DNA from: Candidatus Aminicenantota bacterium
GTDB lineage: Bacteria; Acidobacteriota; Aminicenantia; Aminicenantales; UBA4085
Reading direction: 5' to 3'
Assembly: GCA_026393895.1 (NCBI GenBank)
Contig: JAPKZG010000009.1
Location: 1-32,518 of the forward strand
DNA length: 32,518 bases
Shown here one piece after another: positions 10,896 to 18,448 of the stretch (the first letter of the stretch is position 1; every line of letters begins with the position of its first letter). The notes beneath the pieces were generated by a model that did not search any database, was not told the origin of the DNA, and worked only from the letters and a program-made list of their open reading frames with translations. The translations under genes were made by a program, and so were the position numbers.

Positions 10896-11092
10896 AAAAA
10901 TATTGATATTTTTCTGATTTTCAGGCCCGAATGATCCGCCTGTTAACAGCTCGGGTCCCTGGCGGCCTGTTCCGGATAAAGCCGTAAGACGCATACTCAT
11001 TCATGCCAGAAAGGATCGGGCTATAAAATGCCCGGGCATAATTTCATCCCGGTTGACGTTTTCTCCCCCGGGCTCCTGACTCACGGTCAGTG
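10896..11092. other. Convergent intergenic region with several small palindromes
   Basis: The 246-nt gap between sppA and cysE holds no gene. Visible structures are an 18-nt AU hairpin (10896-10913, arms AAAAATAT and ATATTTTT), a CCCGA/TCGGG stem (10926-10955) enclosing the palindrome CTGTTAACAG, a 12-bp palindrome ATGCCCGGGCAT (11028-11039), and CTGAC/GTCAG (11078-11092). None has the GC stem plus U-run of a convincing terminator. Confidence 0.4.
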
Positions 11093-11129
11093 CTGTTGGA
11101 GTCTTTTCAGCGAGATCCGGCCGGCGCCT

Positions 11130-12107
11130 CTAGATGCCTCCGCCCTTCTGATAACGGATTTTGTGGGCAACGGATTGAGTGATGCGGCTGCCCGGGGGAA
11201 CGCTTTCGGTAAGCCAGACATTTCCGCCGATGACGGCGCCCCGTCCGATGGTCACGCGTCCCAGAATGGTGGCGCCCGAATAAATGATGACGTCATCCTC
11301 CACGATCGGATGACGCTCGATGCCCTTGATCAAATCCCCGCATTTGTCCCGCGGGAAGCTTTTCGCGCCCAAGGTGACGCCTTGATAAATGCGAACGCGC
11401 TTTCCTATCACGCAGGTTTCCCCGATTACGACTCCCGTGCCGTGGTCGATGAAAAAACTTTCGCCGATCCGCGCTCCGGGGTGGATGTCGATGCCCGTCT
11501 GGCTGTGGGCGTGTTCGGTGATGAAGCGCGGGATCAAAGGGACGCCCAAAAGATGCAGCTCATGGGCCAGACGGTAGTCGGTAATAGCCCTCAAACCCGG
11601 ATAGCAGAAAATGGCTTCGTCGGGGCTGGTCGCGGCCGGATCCCCTTCGAAGGCGGCCAGGACGTCGGTGGCCAGCAAATGCCGCACCCGGCCCAAAGAG
11701 GACAAGAGCGCCCGAGCCATGTCTTTGGCGCGTATTTCGCATTCGTGGCAGAGGCCGTTTTGTTCCTTCTCGCAGAGAAAACACAAGCCGCGCTTGATCT
11801 GTTCCTGCAATGAGCGGCCAAGGCGATCCAACTGCGAACCGATATGAAAGCGCAGGCTGTCGGCGTTGATCTCAGACAAGCCGAAATAGCCGGGGAAAAG
11901 AACCGACCGCAATCCTTCAACGATGGAGATGATAGCGTCGCGCGCCGGCAGCGGCTGATTATTCCGCCGGCCGCTGAGTTGTCTGGCCATCGCGTCGCTG
12001 GCGTCGGACAGCGCATCCACCACCGCCGTCAGGTCGGCCGACTCCGGAGAGGCGGCGGGACGCCGGGGCATTTGACCGGTTTTTCGTTTTTTGCTTTGTT
12101 CATTCAT
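11130..12107 (-). CDS. cysE: Serine O-acetyltransferase, long form with a Cys-rich insert
   Basis: Makes O-acetylserine from serine and acetyl-CoA, the substrate of the cysteine synthase encoded just upstream. The 325-aa protein has a helical N-terminal half and a left-handed beta-helix acyltransferase domain from about residue 190 ([20 protein letters not shown], then [26 protein letters not shown]). The DHGTG and DIHPG segments carry the active-site His and Asp of the family. The first 30 residues are basic and Pro-rich. Residues 109-123 hold CX2C-X7-CX2C (Cys109, 112, 120, 123), which looks like a metal or redox site. The start at 12107 overlaps the cysK stop by 8 nt, with GAGGAT upstream, so the two are probably translationally coupled. 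Confidence 0.9.
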   Translation of the reverse strand: MNEQSKKRKTGQMPRRPAASPESADLTAVVDALSDASDAMARQLSGRRNNQPLPARDAIISIVEGLRSVLFPGYFGLSEINADSLRFHIGSQLDRLGRSLQEQIKRGLCFLCEKEQNGLCHECEIRAKDMARALLSSLGRVRHLLATDVLAAFEGDPAATSPDEAIFCYPGLRAITDYRLAHELHLLGVPLIPRFITEHAHSQTGIDIHPGARIGESFFIDHGTGVVIGETCVIGKRVRIYQGVTLGAKSFPRDKCGDLIKGIERHPIVEDDVIIYSGATILGRVTIGRGAVIGGNVWLTESVPPGSRITQSVAHKIRYQKGGGI

Positions 12108-13035
12108 GGATATCCTCGTAAAGCCATGTGCTTAAATAACGCTCTCCGGAGCTGGGAACGATGACCACGATGAGTTTCCCCGCATTCTCCGGACGCCGCG
12201 CCACTTGAAGAGCGGCCCAGACTGCGGCGCCCGAGGAGATGCCGACCAGGAGGCCTTCCTCCCGTGCCAGCCGGCGAGCCGTCACGCCCGCGTCTTCTTC
12301 TTTCACGGTGATGACTTCATCGATCAGCTCGGTTTTCAAGACCTTGGGAATGAAGCCGGCGCCGATGCCTTGAATTCGATGAGGCCCGGGTTTTCCTCCA
12401 GATAGGACCGGGCTACCGGCGGGCTCAACAGCTATGGCTTTGAAATCGGGCCGGCGAGGTTTGATGGCTTCGGCTATTCCGGTGATCGTCCCGCCCGTGC
12501 CGACACCGGCCACCAGAATGTCGACCCGTCCCTTTGTGTCCCGCCAGATCTCTTCGGCGGTGACCGTCCGATGAATGCGGGGGTTGGCCGAGTTTGAAAA
12601 TTGTTGCAGTATGAGGTAATGGGGATTTTCTTTCACCAACTCCTCAGCTCTCCGGACGGCCCCGGGCATTCCCTCGGCCCCCGGCGTCAGGATCAGCTCG
12701 GCGCCGAATATTTTCAACAACTTCCGCCGCTCCAGGCTCATGGTCTCGGGCATCACCAAGGTCAAGCGATATCCCCGCTGGGCGCAGATGAAAGCCAGCC
12801 CGATGCCGGTGTTGCCGCTGGTCGGTTCGATCAGCACCGTGTCTCCGGCGATCGCGTCCTGCGCCTCGGCCGCTTCGATCATGCTCAGGGCGATGCGGTC
12901 CTTTACGCTGGACAGGGGATTGAAGAATTCGAGTTTTAGAGTTACGGTCGCCCGGGCGCCCTCGGTCAGGCGATTGAGCCGGACAAGCGGTGTGTTTCCC
13001 ACGAGTTCCGTGATGTTCCTTGCTATTCCGGTCAT
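12100..13035 (-). CDS. cysK: Cysteine synthase A (O-acetylserine sulfhydrylase)
   Basis: A 311-aa PLP enzyme that converts O-acetylserine and sulfide to cysteine. Lys45 in PLSSVKDR is the Schiff-base lysine. PTSGNTG (about residues 70-76) binds the substrate carboxylate, [10 protein letters not shown] binds the PLP phosphate, and GISSGAA near the C-terminus is also typical. Length and motifs match CysK. The start at 13035 is preceded by AGGAGG with a 5-nt spacer. It is the first gene of a two-gene operon with cysE. Its promoter carries a palindrome at the expected transcription start, consistent with repression by a sulfur or cysteine regulator. Confidence 0.95.
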   Translation of the reverse strand: MTGIARNITELVGNTPLVRLNRLTEGARATVTLKLEFFNPLSSVKDRIALSMIEAAEAQDAIAGDTVLIEPTSGNTGIGLAFICAQRGYRLTLVMPETMSLERRKLLKIFGAELILTPGAEGMPGAVRRAEELVKENPHYLILQQFSNSANPRIHRTVTAEEIWRDTKGRVDILVAGVGTGGTITGIAEAIKPRRPDFKAIAVEPAGSPVLSGGKPGPHRIQGIGAGFIPKVLKTELIDEVITVKEEDAGVTARRLAREEGLLVGISSGAAVWAALQVARRPENAGKLIVVIVPSSGERYLSTWLYEDIHE

Positions 13036-13092
13036 CGTTCCCTCCTTGTGTTTAAGCCCGAGCGGTTTGGAGACGCGGGCGTTCGATCCCGG

Positions 13093-13111
13093 ATAGATTA
13101 TTCCTATCTAT
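13093..13111. promoter_or_regulatory. Candidate operator overlapping the cysK transcription start
   Basis: ATAGATTATTCCTATCTAT is an inverted repeat with perfect 6-bp arms (13093-13098 and 13106-13111) and a 7-nt centre. It sits just downstream of the -10, a classic repressor position. The TATTCCTAT core recalls sites of Rrf2-type cysteine regulators such as CymR. That resemblance is from memory and is inference. Confidence 0.45.
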
Positions 13112-13116
13112 TTACC

Positions 13117-13144
13117 AGGATATAGATTCCCGGTCGAATGTCAA
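13117..13144 (-). promoter_or_regulatory. cysK-cysE promoter
   Basis: On the minus strand TTGACA (13139-13144) is followed by a 16-nt spacer and TATCCT (13117-13122, 4 of 6). The predicted start, near 13110, lies inside the palindrome at 13093-13111. Confidence 0.6.
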
Positions 13145-13155
13145 GGACTCAAGGC

Positions 13156-13172
13156 GGATAGCAGGGCTATCC
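13156..13172. other. Perfect 7-bp stem-loop between divergent cysK and the deacylase gene
   Basis: GGATAGC-AGG-GCTATCC forms a perfect hairpin just upstream of the cysK -35. Its outer GGATAG/CTATCC arms resemble the neighbouring operator's ATAGAT/CTATC elements, so it may be a second binding site. Confidence 0.35.
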
Positions 13173-13273
13173 ACCTAGAACTTTCACTTCGCGGGTGATA
13201 CACTAATTCCATGCTTGACGGGAAGGATTTTCTCCGCGCGCAAAAAAAAATCTTTTCAAAAAAGGAGGCTGAA

Positions 13274-14350
13274 ATGCCTGTTAAAAAAAATTCCAAACGA
13301 TTTGTCTTAGTGGCGGCCGGAATATTGATATTTTCCATTCTCGCCGTCGCGGCGGATGATCAAGCCGGTCCTTTCATTCTGGGGGGAATGAAAGCTCTTC
13401 CGGGCGAGACGGTTTCCGGATATCTGGACGTGGCGGAAAAGGACGGTGTCGGGACGCGCATTCCGGTCACGATTATCCATGGCCGACAGAAGGGGACGAT
13501 CCTGGCTCTTGTCGCCGGGATTCATGGGGCCGAGTATCCGCCCATTCTGGCTCTCTACCGCCTGAAGCAGATCATCGATCCGAAAAAACTCACAGGCACC
13601 CTTGTCCTTGTTCATATCGCCAACCTGCCCAGTTTCCAAAGAAGGACGGTTTACTATAATCCCTTCGATTGGAAAAATTTGAACCGCGTCTTTCCCGGGG
13701 ATGACGGGGGTACGCTTTCGCCGCGAATCGCTGCTGTTCTCAACCGAGAAATTATCCAAAAGAGCGACTGCCTGATCGACCTGCATTGCGGGGATGCGAA
13801 TGAGGCGCTGATTCCCTACACCTACTGGATGATCAGCGAGGATAAAGCCCTCAACGAAGAGACGAAGAAGATGGCTCTGGCTTTCGGCCTCCGCCACATC
13901 ATCATTGATGATACCAAGAGCAAAGACCGGGCGGATTCGAAATATTTCGGAAACACGGCCATCCTCGGGGGGAAACCGTCCATCACGACGGAAGCGGGTT
14001 TTCTGGGCCGGACGGATGAAGAGTTCGTTGCCCGCAATATCAACGGCTCCTTGAGCGTCATGAGACACTTCGGGATGATCGAGGGGAAGCCCGAACCCGT
14101 CACCGACCCCGTCTGGATCGATAAGTTCGAAGTCATGACCTCCAACGGGGACGGACTGTTTTATCCTCTGGCCGAGATGGGACATGATGTCGTCGAAGGA
14201 CAAAAAATCGGAACCGTGACGGATTTTCTCGGGAACGTGACGGAGGAGATGAGGGCTCCTTTCAGCGGAATCCTTCTTTACATCATCAACACGCCCCCGA
14301 TCTCGAAAGGGGAACCGGTCTGCGAAATTGGGAGAATCAAAGGGAATTGA
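13274..14350 (+). CDS. Exported succinylglutamate desuccinylase/aspartoacylase-family zinc deacylase
   Basis: A 358-aa M14-like metal-dependent amide hydrolase. Family members remove acyl groups from amino acids, such as N-acetylaspartate or succinylglutamate. The start at 13274 has AGGAGG (13263-13268) and gives a signal peptide (KKNSKRFVLVAAGILIFSILAVA, with AVAA before D). Zinc ligands are visible as His and Glu in GIHGAEYPP and His in LIDLHCGD. NLNRVFPG, with its arginine, is also typical. The last 90 residues form the beta-rich domain found in this family. Export is notable, since AstE and AspA proper are cytoplasmic. Only 55 nt separate it from the M28 peptidase gene, so the two probably form an operon for using peptides or acyl-amino acids. 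The exact substrate is unknown. Confidence 0.85.
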   Translation: MPVKKNSKRFVLVAAGILIFSILAVAADDQAGPFILGGMKALPGETVSGYLDVAEKDGVGTRIPVTIIHGRQKGTILALVAGIHGAEYPPILALYRLKQIIDPKKLTGTLVLVHIANLPSFQRRTVYYNPFDWKNLNRVFPGDDGGTLSPRIAAVLNREIIQKSDCLIDLHCGDANEALIPYTYWMISEDKALNEETKKMALAFGLRHIIIDDTKSKDRADSKYFGNTAILGGKPSITTEAGFLGRTDEEFVARNINGSLSVMRHFGMIEGKPEPVTDPVWIDKFEVMTSNGDGLFYPLAEMGHDVVEGQKIGTVTDFLGNVTEEMRAPFSGILLYIINTPPISKGEPVCEIGRIKGN

Positions 14351-14405
14351 ATATTAAAGAATATGAGAGAATAAACGCGAAGAAAAAAATTAAGGAGAGG
14401 CAGTC

Positions 14406-16070
14406 ATGAAAAGAAGAACTTGGCGGCTGTCGTCGGCGTTCGTCCTGTTATTTTGTTCCGGGGGGTACGCCGGCGATGAAAACATCAAACCCGCTTTAAA
14501 CAGCCTGAATCTGGATGAATATAAAAGCCGGGTTGAGACTCTGGCTTCCGATGAATTTATGGGACGCGCGCCGGCGACCCAAGGCGAGGAAAAGACGATT
14601 CGCTACTTGGCCGAGCAATTCAAAGCCATCGGATTGAAACCGGGAAACGGCGCCGGTTATTTTCAGGACGTCCCCATGGTCAAGATCACGGCCGATCCGG
14701 CGTCCTTCCGGTTCGCCGTTTCCGGCAACGGCCAAGCGCTGATTTTGAAATTTGCGGATGATTTTGTCGCCGGAACTTCGCGCCTCGAGGAAACCATTAA
14801 CGTCCGATGTTCCGATTTCATCTTTGCCGGTTACGGAATCGTCGCGCCGGAATATGATTGGAACGACTACGCGGGGCTCGACGTCAAGGGCAAGACGGTC
14901 TTCGTTCTGGTCAACGACCCCGGCTTTGCCACCGGCGATAACGCTCTTTTCACCGGAAAGGCCATGACCTACTACGGCCGGTGGACGTACAAATTTGAAG
15001 AGGCGGCACGGCAGGGAGCTGCCGGCGTCGTCATCATCCACGAGACCGAGCCGGCCGGCTATCCCTATGACGTCGTCCGCAACGGATGGTCGGGCCCGCA
15101 ATTCCAGCTCGACAAAGACGGTTCCGATATGCCCGTCTGCTCCTTTCAGGGCTGGGTGACTCAGGAATCGGCGAGGAAGATATTCGCCCTTTCCGGGCTC
15201 GATTATGAGAAGGAGACCGCGACGGCGGCGCGCCGAGGCTTCAAAGCGGTCGACTTGGGATTGAAAATAAACCTGTCCTTTCGCAACGCGGTCGAACACA
15301 CCCTGTCCCATAACGTCGTCGCTCTCTGGCCGGGGTCCGATCTGGCCGGCGAGTATGTGATTTATATGGCCCATTGGGATCATTTCGGCGTCAACGAGGC
15401 CAGGCCGGGGGACAAAATATTCAACGGCGCGGTTGACAATGCGACGGGCACGGCGGCCTTGCTTCAACTGGCCGAAGCCTTTACCCGGCTTCCGCAACGC
15501 CAAAGGCGATCGATCTTGTTCGTGGCCGTCACGGGCGAAGAGCAAGGCTTACTGGGCAGCGCCTTTTACGCCGGTCATCCCCTTTTCCCTTTGAACAAGA
15601 CGGCGGGGGCGATCAATATGGATGCCTTCAATATATTCGGGAAGATGAAAGACATAACCGTCGTCGGCTTTGGAATGTCCGAACTCGATGATCTGGCCGG
15701 GGAGATCATTCAAAGATACGGCCGCTACGTCGTCCCGGATCCGACCCCCGAGAAAGGCGGCTATTTCCGTTCGGATCATTTCAGCTTGGCCAAGGCCGGC
15801 CTTCCGTCGCTCTATATTTCCAAAGGCGTCGACAGCGTCGAACACGGAAGGCAATGGGGACTTGACCAAGCGGAGAAATGGACCCGGGAACATTATCATC
15901 AGCCGTCCGACGAATACCGGCCCGATCTCTGGAACTTCGAGGGAATGATGGACGATTTAAAAATTTATTTCGAAGTCGGATACGCCTTGAGCATGACCGG
16001 GAAATTTCCCAACTGGCGGGAAGGGACGCCGTACAAAGCGGCGAGAGACGAAATGATGGGAAGGAAATAG
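14406..16070 (+). CDS. Exported M28 family zinc aminopeptidase with a PA-domain insert
   Basis: A 554-aa secreted metallopeptidase. The signal peptide (MKRRTWRLSSAFVLLFCSGGYAG) is followed by the lid/propeptide part. A protease-associated domain spans about residues 115-285 (DYAGLDVKGKTVFVLVND and AARQGAAGVVIIHE). The M28 core has the expected zinc-site residues: His323 (AHWDHFG), Asp344 (GAVDNATG), Glu378 and Glu379 (GEEQG), Asp406 (NMDAFN) and His498 (HYHQPSDEY). Such enzymes release N-terminal residues from peptides in the periplasm or outside. AAGGAG about 9 nt upstream supports the start. It follows the deacylase gene by 55 nt in the same direction. After the stop, an imperfect 10-bp stem (16101-16110 with 16125-16134) lacks a U-run. 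Confidence 0.9.
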   Translation: MKRRTWRLSSAFVLLFCSGGYAGDENIKPALNSLNLDEYKSRVETLASDEFMGRAPATQGEEKTIRYLAEQFKAIGLKPGNGAGYFQDVPMVKITADPASFRFAVSGNGQALILKFADDFVAGTSRLEETINVRCSDFIFAGYGIVAPEYDWNDYAGLDVKGKTVFVLVNDPGFATGDNALFTGKAMTYYGRWTYKFEEAARQGAAGVVIIHETEPAGYPYDVVRNGWSGPQFQLDKDGSDMPVCSFQGWVTQESARKIFALSGLDYEKETATAARRGFKAVDLGLKINLSFRNAVEHTLSHNVVALWPGSDLAGEYVIYMAHWDHFGVNEARPGDKIFNGAVDNATGTAALLQLAEAFTRLPQRQRRSILFVAVTGEEQGLLGSAFYAGHPLFPLNKTAGAINMDAFNIFGKMKDITVVGFGMSELDDLAGEIIQRYGRYVVPDPTPEKGGYFRSDHFSLAKAGLPSLYISKGVDSVEHGRQWGLDQAEKWTREHYHQPSDEYRPDLWNFEGMMDDLKIYFEVGYALSMTGKFPNWREGTPYKAARDEMMGRK

Positions 16071-16240
16071 GCCGTCGCTCACGATCTTGACTTCTTTTGA
16101 ATCAGGGTGATAATCTCAATTCATTCACCTTGATAAGAATCGTACTTCGACGCAACTGTATGATATTTCATTAGTTATGACCGACCCGATACTCGTTTCG
16201 CAGGCGTCTTATACGGCCCTTATTGCAGAATTTTGGTTTA

Positions 16241-16256
16241 TATATGGATCCATATA
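16241..16256. promoter_or_regulatory. 16-bp perfect palindrome upstream of the zinc-finger gene
   Basis: TATATGGATCCATATA is a perfect palindrome 43 nt before the zinc-finger start codon, in an AT-rich stretch that could hold its promoter. No good -35/-10 pair was found. An operator role is inference. Confidence 0.35.
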
Positions 16257-16299
16257 AACATTGTTCGGCTATGGAAACCGAATGAAGAAGGAGGAAGAA

Positions 16300-16485
16300 A
16301 TGAAACGGAAGAATCCCAATTGTCCTACCTGCAAGGGTAAGGGACACATCGTCGTGAATGTAAAGGAAAAATGCTCGATGTGTGAAGGATCAGGAAAAGT
16401 TCTCGGACACCTTTGTGTGAGGTGCCATGGCATGGGGAAGATGGACGTAGCAACAGAAATAAGTTGCCCAACTTGCAACAAATAG
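16300..16485 (+). CDS. Small stand-alone DnaJ-type zinc-finger protein (61 aa)
   Basis: The protein consists almost only of CXXC motifs: CPTCKGKG, CSMCEGSG, CVRCHGMG and a final CPTC. This is the four-repeat zinc-binding pattern of the DnaJ cysteine-rich domain, which binds two zinc ions, but with no J domain or substrate-binding domain. The start at 16300 is preceded by AGGAGG (16289-16294) with a 5-nt spacer. Upstream in-frame TTG and ATG codons have no comparable site. In DnaJ the domain helps hold unfolded clients, and here the function is unknown. It stands alone, followed by a REP-like hairpin and an attC-like structure, so it could be a mobile-cassette gene. Confidence 0.75.
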   Translation: MKRKNPNCPTCKGKGHIVVNVKEKCSMCEGSGKVLGHLCVRCHGMGKMDVATEISCPTCNK

Positions 16486-16510
16486 GACAGGACAGGTCTA
16501 GTTCGGGGAA

Positions 16511-16533
16511 TTAAAGGGGACGCTACCCTTTAA
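16511..16533. repeat. REP-like hairpin
   Basis: TTAAAGGG (16511-16518) and CCCTTTAA (16526-16533) form a perfect 8-bp stem around GACGCTA. Short hairpins of this style are common as dispersed intergenic repeats, and only one copy is seen in this window. It directly abuts the attC-like structure. Confidence 0.45.
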
Positions 16534-16535
16534 CT

Positions 16536-16613
16536 GCCTAACCCCTCCATCGAGCGGATCGCTTCCGGCAGGCTTCGCCCGCCTCCAGCCGCCGCTCATG
16601 TCGATCGTTAATG
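16536..16613 (+). other. Integron attC-like recombination-site structure
   Basis: GCCTAAC (16536-16542) matches the R'' core RYYYAAC exactly. GAGCGG (16552-16557) pairs with CCGCTC (16592-16597) as L''/L', with unpaired spacers on both sides and a GC-rich variable middle, as in folded attC sites. The right end, GTTAATG (16607-16613), keeps GTTA but departs from GTTRRRY in the last two bases, so the site is imperfect. The next gene starts 34 nt later, the spacing usual for a cassette. No integrase gene is in the window. Confidence 0.4.
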
Positions 16614-16647
16614 CTCAGCTAATCAGCGAAAGAAGGAGAGGACACAT

Positions 16648-18312
16648 ATGAGAAAAAAGGAATCGGGGTTTGTGACCGTCCGGGCGATCAGCGGGACACA
16701 TGTTGTCTTTCTGGCGCTCAATATGAAGGAATCCGACGCGAAGGGGCTCATGGGTTTTGCGATCCAGAGAACCGATCTCACGGAGGACGAAACCATCTGG
16801 CTGCGAGGCAATAAGACTTTTGCCAGCATCCGGCCGGCCACCGGCATAGAAGATGCCAGCAGTCACGAGCATCCGTTCCAGGCATTTCAATGGGCGGACT
16901 ATTCGGCAAAGCCCGGCTATCGTTATCGTTATCGCGTCATTCCCATGTACGGCAACCCGGGCGCGTTGACCGCAAAGGCGGCGACCATCATAACCATCGA
17001 TACGGAGCCGCTGACAGGTGACAAGCACGATGTCCACTTCAACCGGGGCGCTATAGCTTCGCAAGCATTCACGAAACGCTTCCCGGGGTTGACGCTTGAC
17101 GAGGCGGGCCCACCCGCATATGCGTGGCTGACGCGCGATCTCCTGCCTGCGCTGCTCGGCTTTATCGCCAAAGCCAAGGACAGTACCACCAGCCTGCGGG
17201 CAGCTATCTACGAGCTGAAATGGCCCGTTGCGCTTGCGGCCTTTAAGGCCGCCTCCGATGCCGGTGCCGACGTGAAAATCATCTACCACGCCAAGGATGA
17301 CGAAACCGGTATGGCGAACGACGAGCAGATCGACGAGGCGGATATCCGCTCGCTGTGCGTGCCTCGCAAGAATGCCAAGCTGATGCACAACAAGTTCATC
17401 GTGCTCAGCAAGAACGGGAAGCCCGTCTCAGTCTGGATAGGCTCCACGAACTTAAGCCGTAATGCGTTGCATGGCCAGCTCAACGTAGGCCACGCCATTC
17501 ACGACCGCGACGTGGCCAATGCTTTCCTCGAATACTGGACCGCGTTGGAGCCGGATCCGGAAGCGGATGAACTCAAGTCCTGGGCCGAAGCCAAAAACGT
17601 TCTCCCACCGGACGATGATTCCGATCTACTCACTCCGGTGTTTTCGCCTCACCGCGGCCGGGACGTATTCGACTGGTGGATAGACCTCGCTAACGCGCCG
17701 GGCAAACCGCTGTTCATGACCTTCCCCTTTGGCATCGTCAAGGACTTTCGGCCCGTATTCGACAAGAACGACGGGGTGTTGCGATTCGGCCTGCTGGACA
17801 AATACGTAAACGGCGGCAATCAGGCCTCGCGTGCGGCGGCGATTGCAGATATCCAGCGTATCCGCGGGCACTCCAATATCGGTATGGCCCTGGGCGAACG
17901 CGTCTTTGTGGACTGGATCGACGGCTGGCACCAGGAATCCAGCCCCATCGGTGTCAACGTCAACTGGGTGCATACGAAGTTCATGCTTATCGATCCACTC
18001 GGCCCCAAGCCGGTGACGCTCACCGGTTCCGCCAACTGGAGCGAGGCGAGCGTGAACAGTAACGATGAACACATGATGGTCATTCGCGGCGACAAGCGTG
18101 TCGCGGATATCTATTTTGGCGAGTTTATGCGCATCTTCGCGCATCACCGTTTCCGTGAGTCTGTAGCGCGTCATATCCGACAATTCGGATCGGCGGCGTT
18201 CAATACCTGGAAGCCGCAGAATCTCTTCGAAGACTGGCGGAAATGGGTGCCTGTCCAATTCGAGGCGGCTTCAGAACACAGCATCAAGCGACGGTATTTT
18301 GCGGATGAGTAG
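16648..18312 (+). CDS. Phospholipase D-like domain protein with two HKD-type motifs
   Basis: A 554-aa protein of the PLD superfamily, whose members act on phosphodiester bonds in lipids or nucleic acids. Two half-sites are visible. The second is intact: His442, Lys444 and Asp449 in HTKFMLID, then LTGSANWSE. The first has His247 and Lys249 (HNKFIVLS, then GSTNLSRNA), but the usual Asp four residues after Lys is replaced by Ser. There is no signal peptide. Residues 1-110 form an unrelated beta-rich start containing GYRYRYRVIPMYGNPG, which looks like a fibronectin-type or Ig-like domain. The start at 16648 has AGGAGAGG about 7 nt upstream. Codon use looks different from the neighbouring chromosomal genes, and it sits right after the attC-like site, so acquisition by transfer is likely. 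A nuclease or defence role is possible but unproven. Confidence 0.75.
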   Translation: MRKKESGFVTVRAISGTHVVFLALNMKESDAKGLMGFAIQRTDLTEDETIWLRGNKTFASIRPATGIEDASSHEHPFQAFQWADYSAKPGYRYRYRVIPMYGNPGALTAKAATIITIDTEPLTGDKHDVHFNRGAIASQAFTKRFPGLTLDEAGPPAYAWLTRDLLPALLGFIAKAKDSTTSLRAAIYELKWPVALAAFKAASDAGADVKIIYHAKDDETGMANDEQIDEADIRSLCVPRKNAKLMHNKFIVLSKNGKPVSVWIGSTNLSRNALHGQLNVGHAIHDRDVANAFLEYWTALEPDPEADELKSWAEAKNVLPPDDDSDLLTPVFSPHRGRDVFDWWIDLANAPGKPLFMTFPFGIVKDFRPVFDKNDGVLRFGLLDKYVNGGNQASRAAAIADIQRIRGHSNIGMALGERVFVDWIDGWHQESSPIGVNVNWVHTKFMLIDPLGPKPVTLTGSANWSEASVNSNDEHMMVIRGDKRVADIYFGEFMRIFAHHRFRESVARHIRQFGSAAFNTWKPQNLFEDWRKWVPVQFEAASEHSIKRRYFADE

Positions 18313-18343
18313 GCGACGGGTCGTGAGGGATTTGGCGTGGCCC

Positions 18344-18385
18344 GGCGGTTGACATTTACGATGAACCCGCTGCGGGTTCACCGCC
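18344..18385. other. Hairpin in the gap between the PLD-like and CPBP genes
   Basis: GAACCCG-CTG-CGGGTTC (18363-18379) is a perfect 7-bp hairpin. An outer GGCGGT/ACCGCC pair (18344-18349 and 18380-18385) can extend it with an asymmetric bulge. No U-run follows, so it is not an evident terminator. Nothing else was recognised in this 136-nt gap except CGCTTAAC-TTTC-GTTTAGCG, an imperfect palindrome at 18407-18426. Confidence 0.4.
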
Positions 18386-18448
18386 AGTCACCGCTGACAT
18401 TGGGCCGCTTAACTTTCGTTTAGCGATCTGGTTTCAGGAGAAGAAATC

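Noticed and set aside
10896-10913. Hairpin after sppA as a terminator
   Set aside because: The 8-bp stem is entirely A/T and no separate U-run follows a GC stem.
18407-18426. Second integron attC or core-site pair (GCTTAAC and GTTTAGC) before the CPBP gene
   Set aside because: Only 4 nt separate the two elements and there are no L-box stems between them, so it does not fold like attC.
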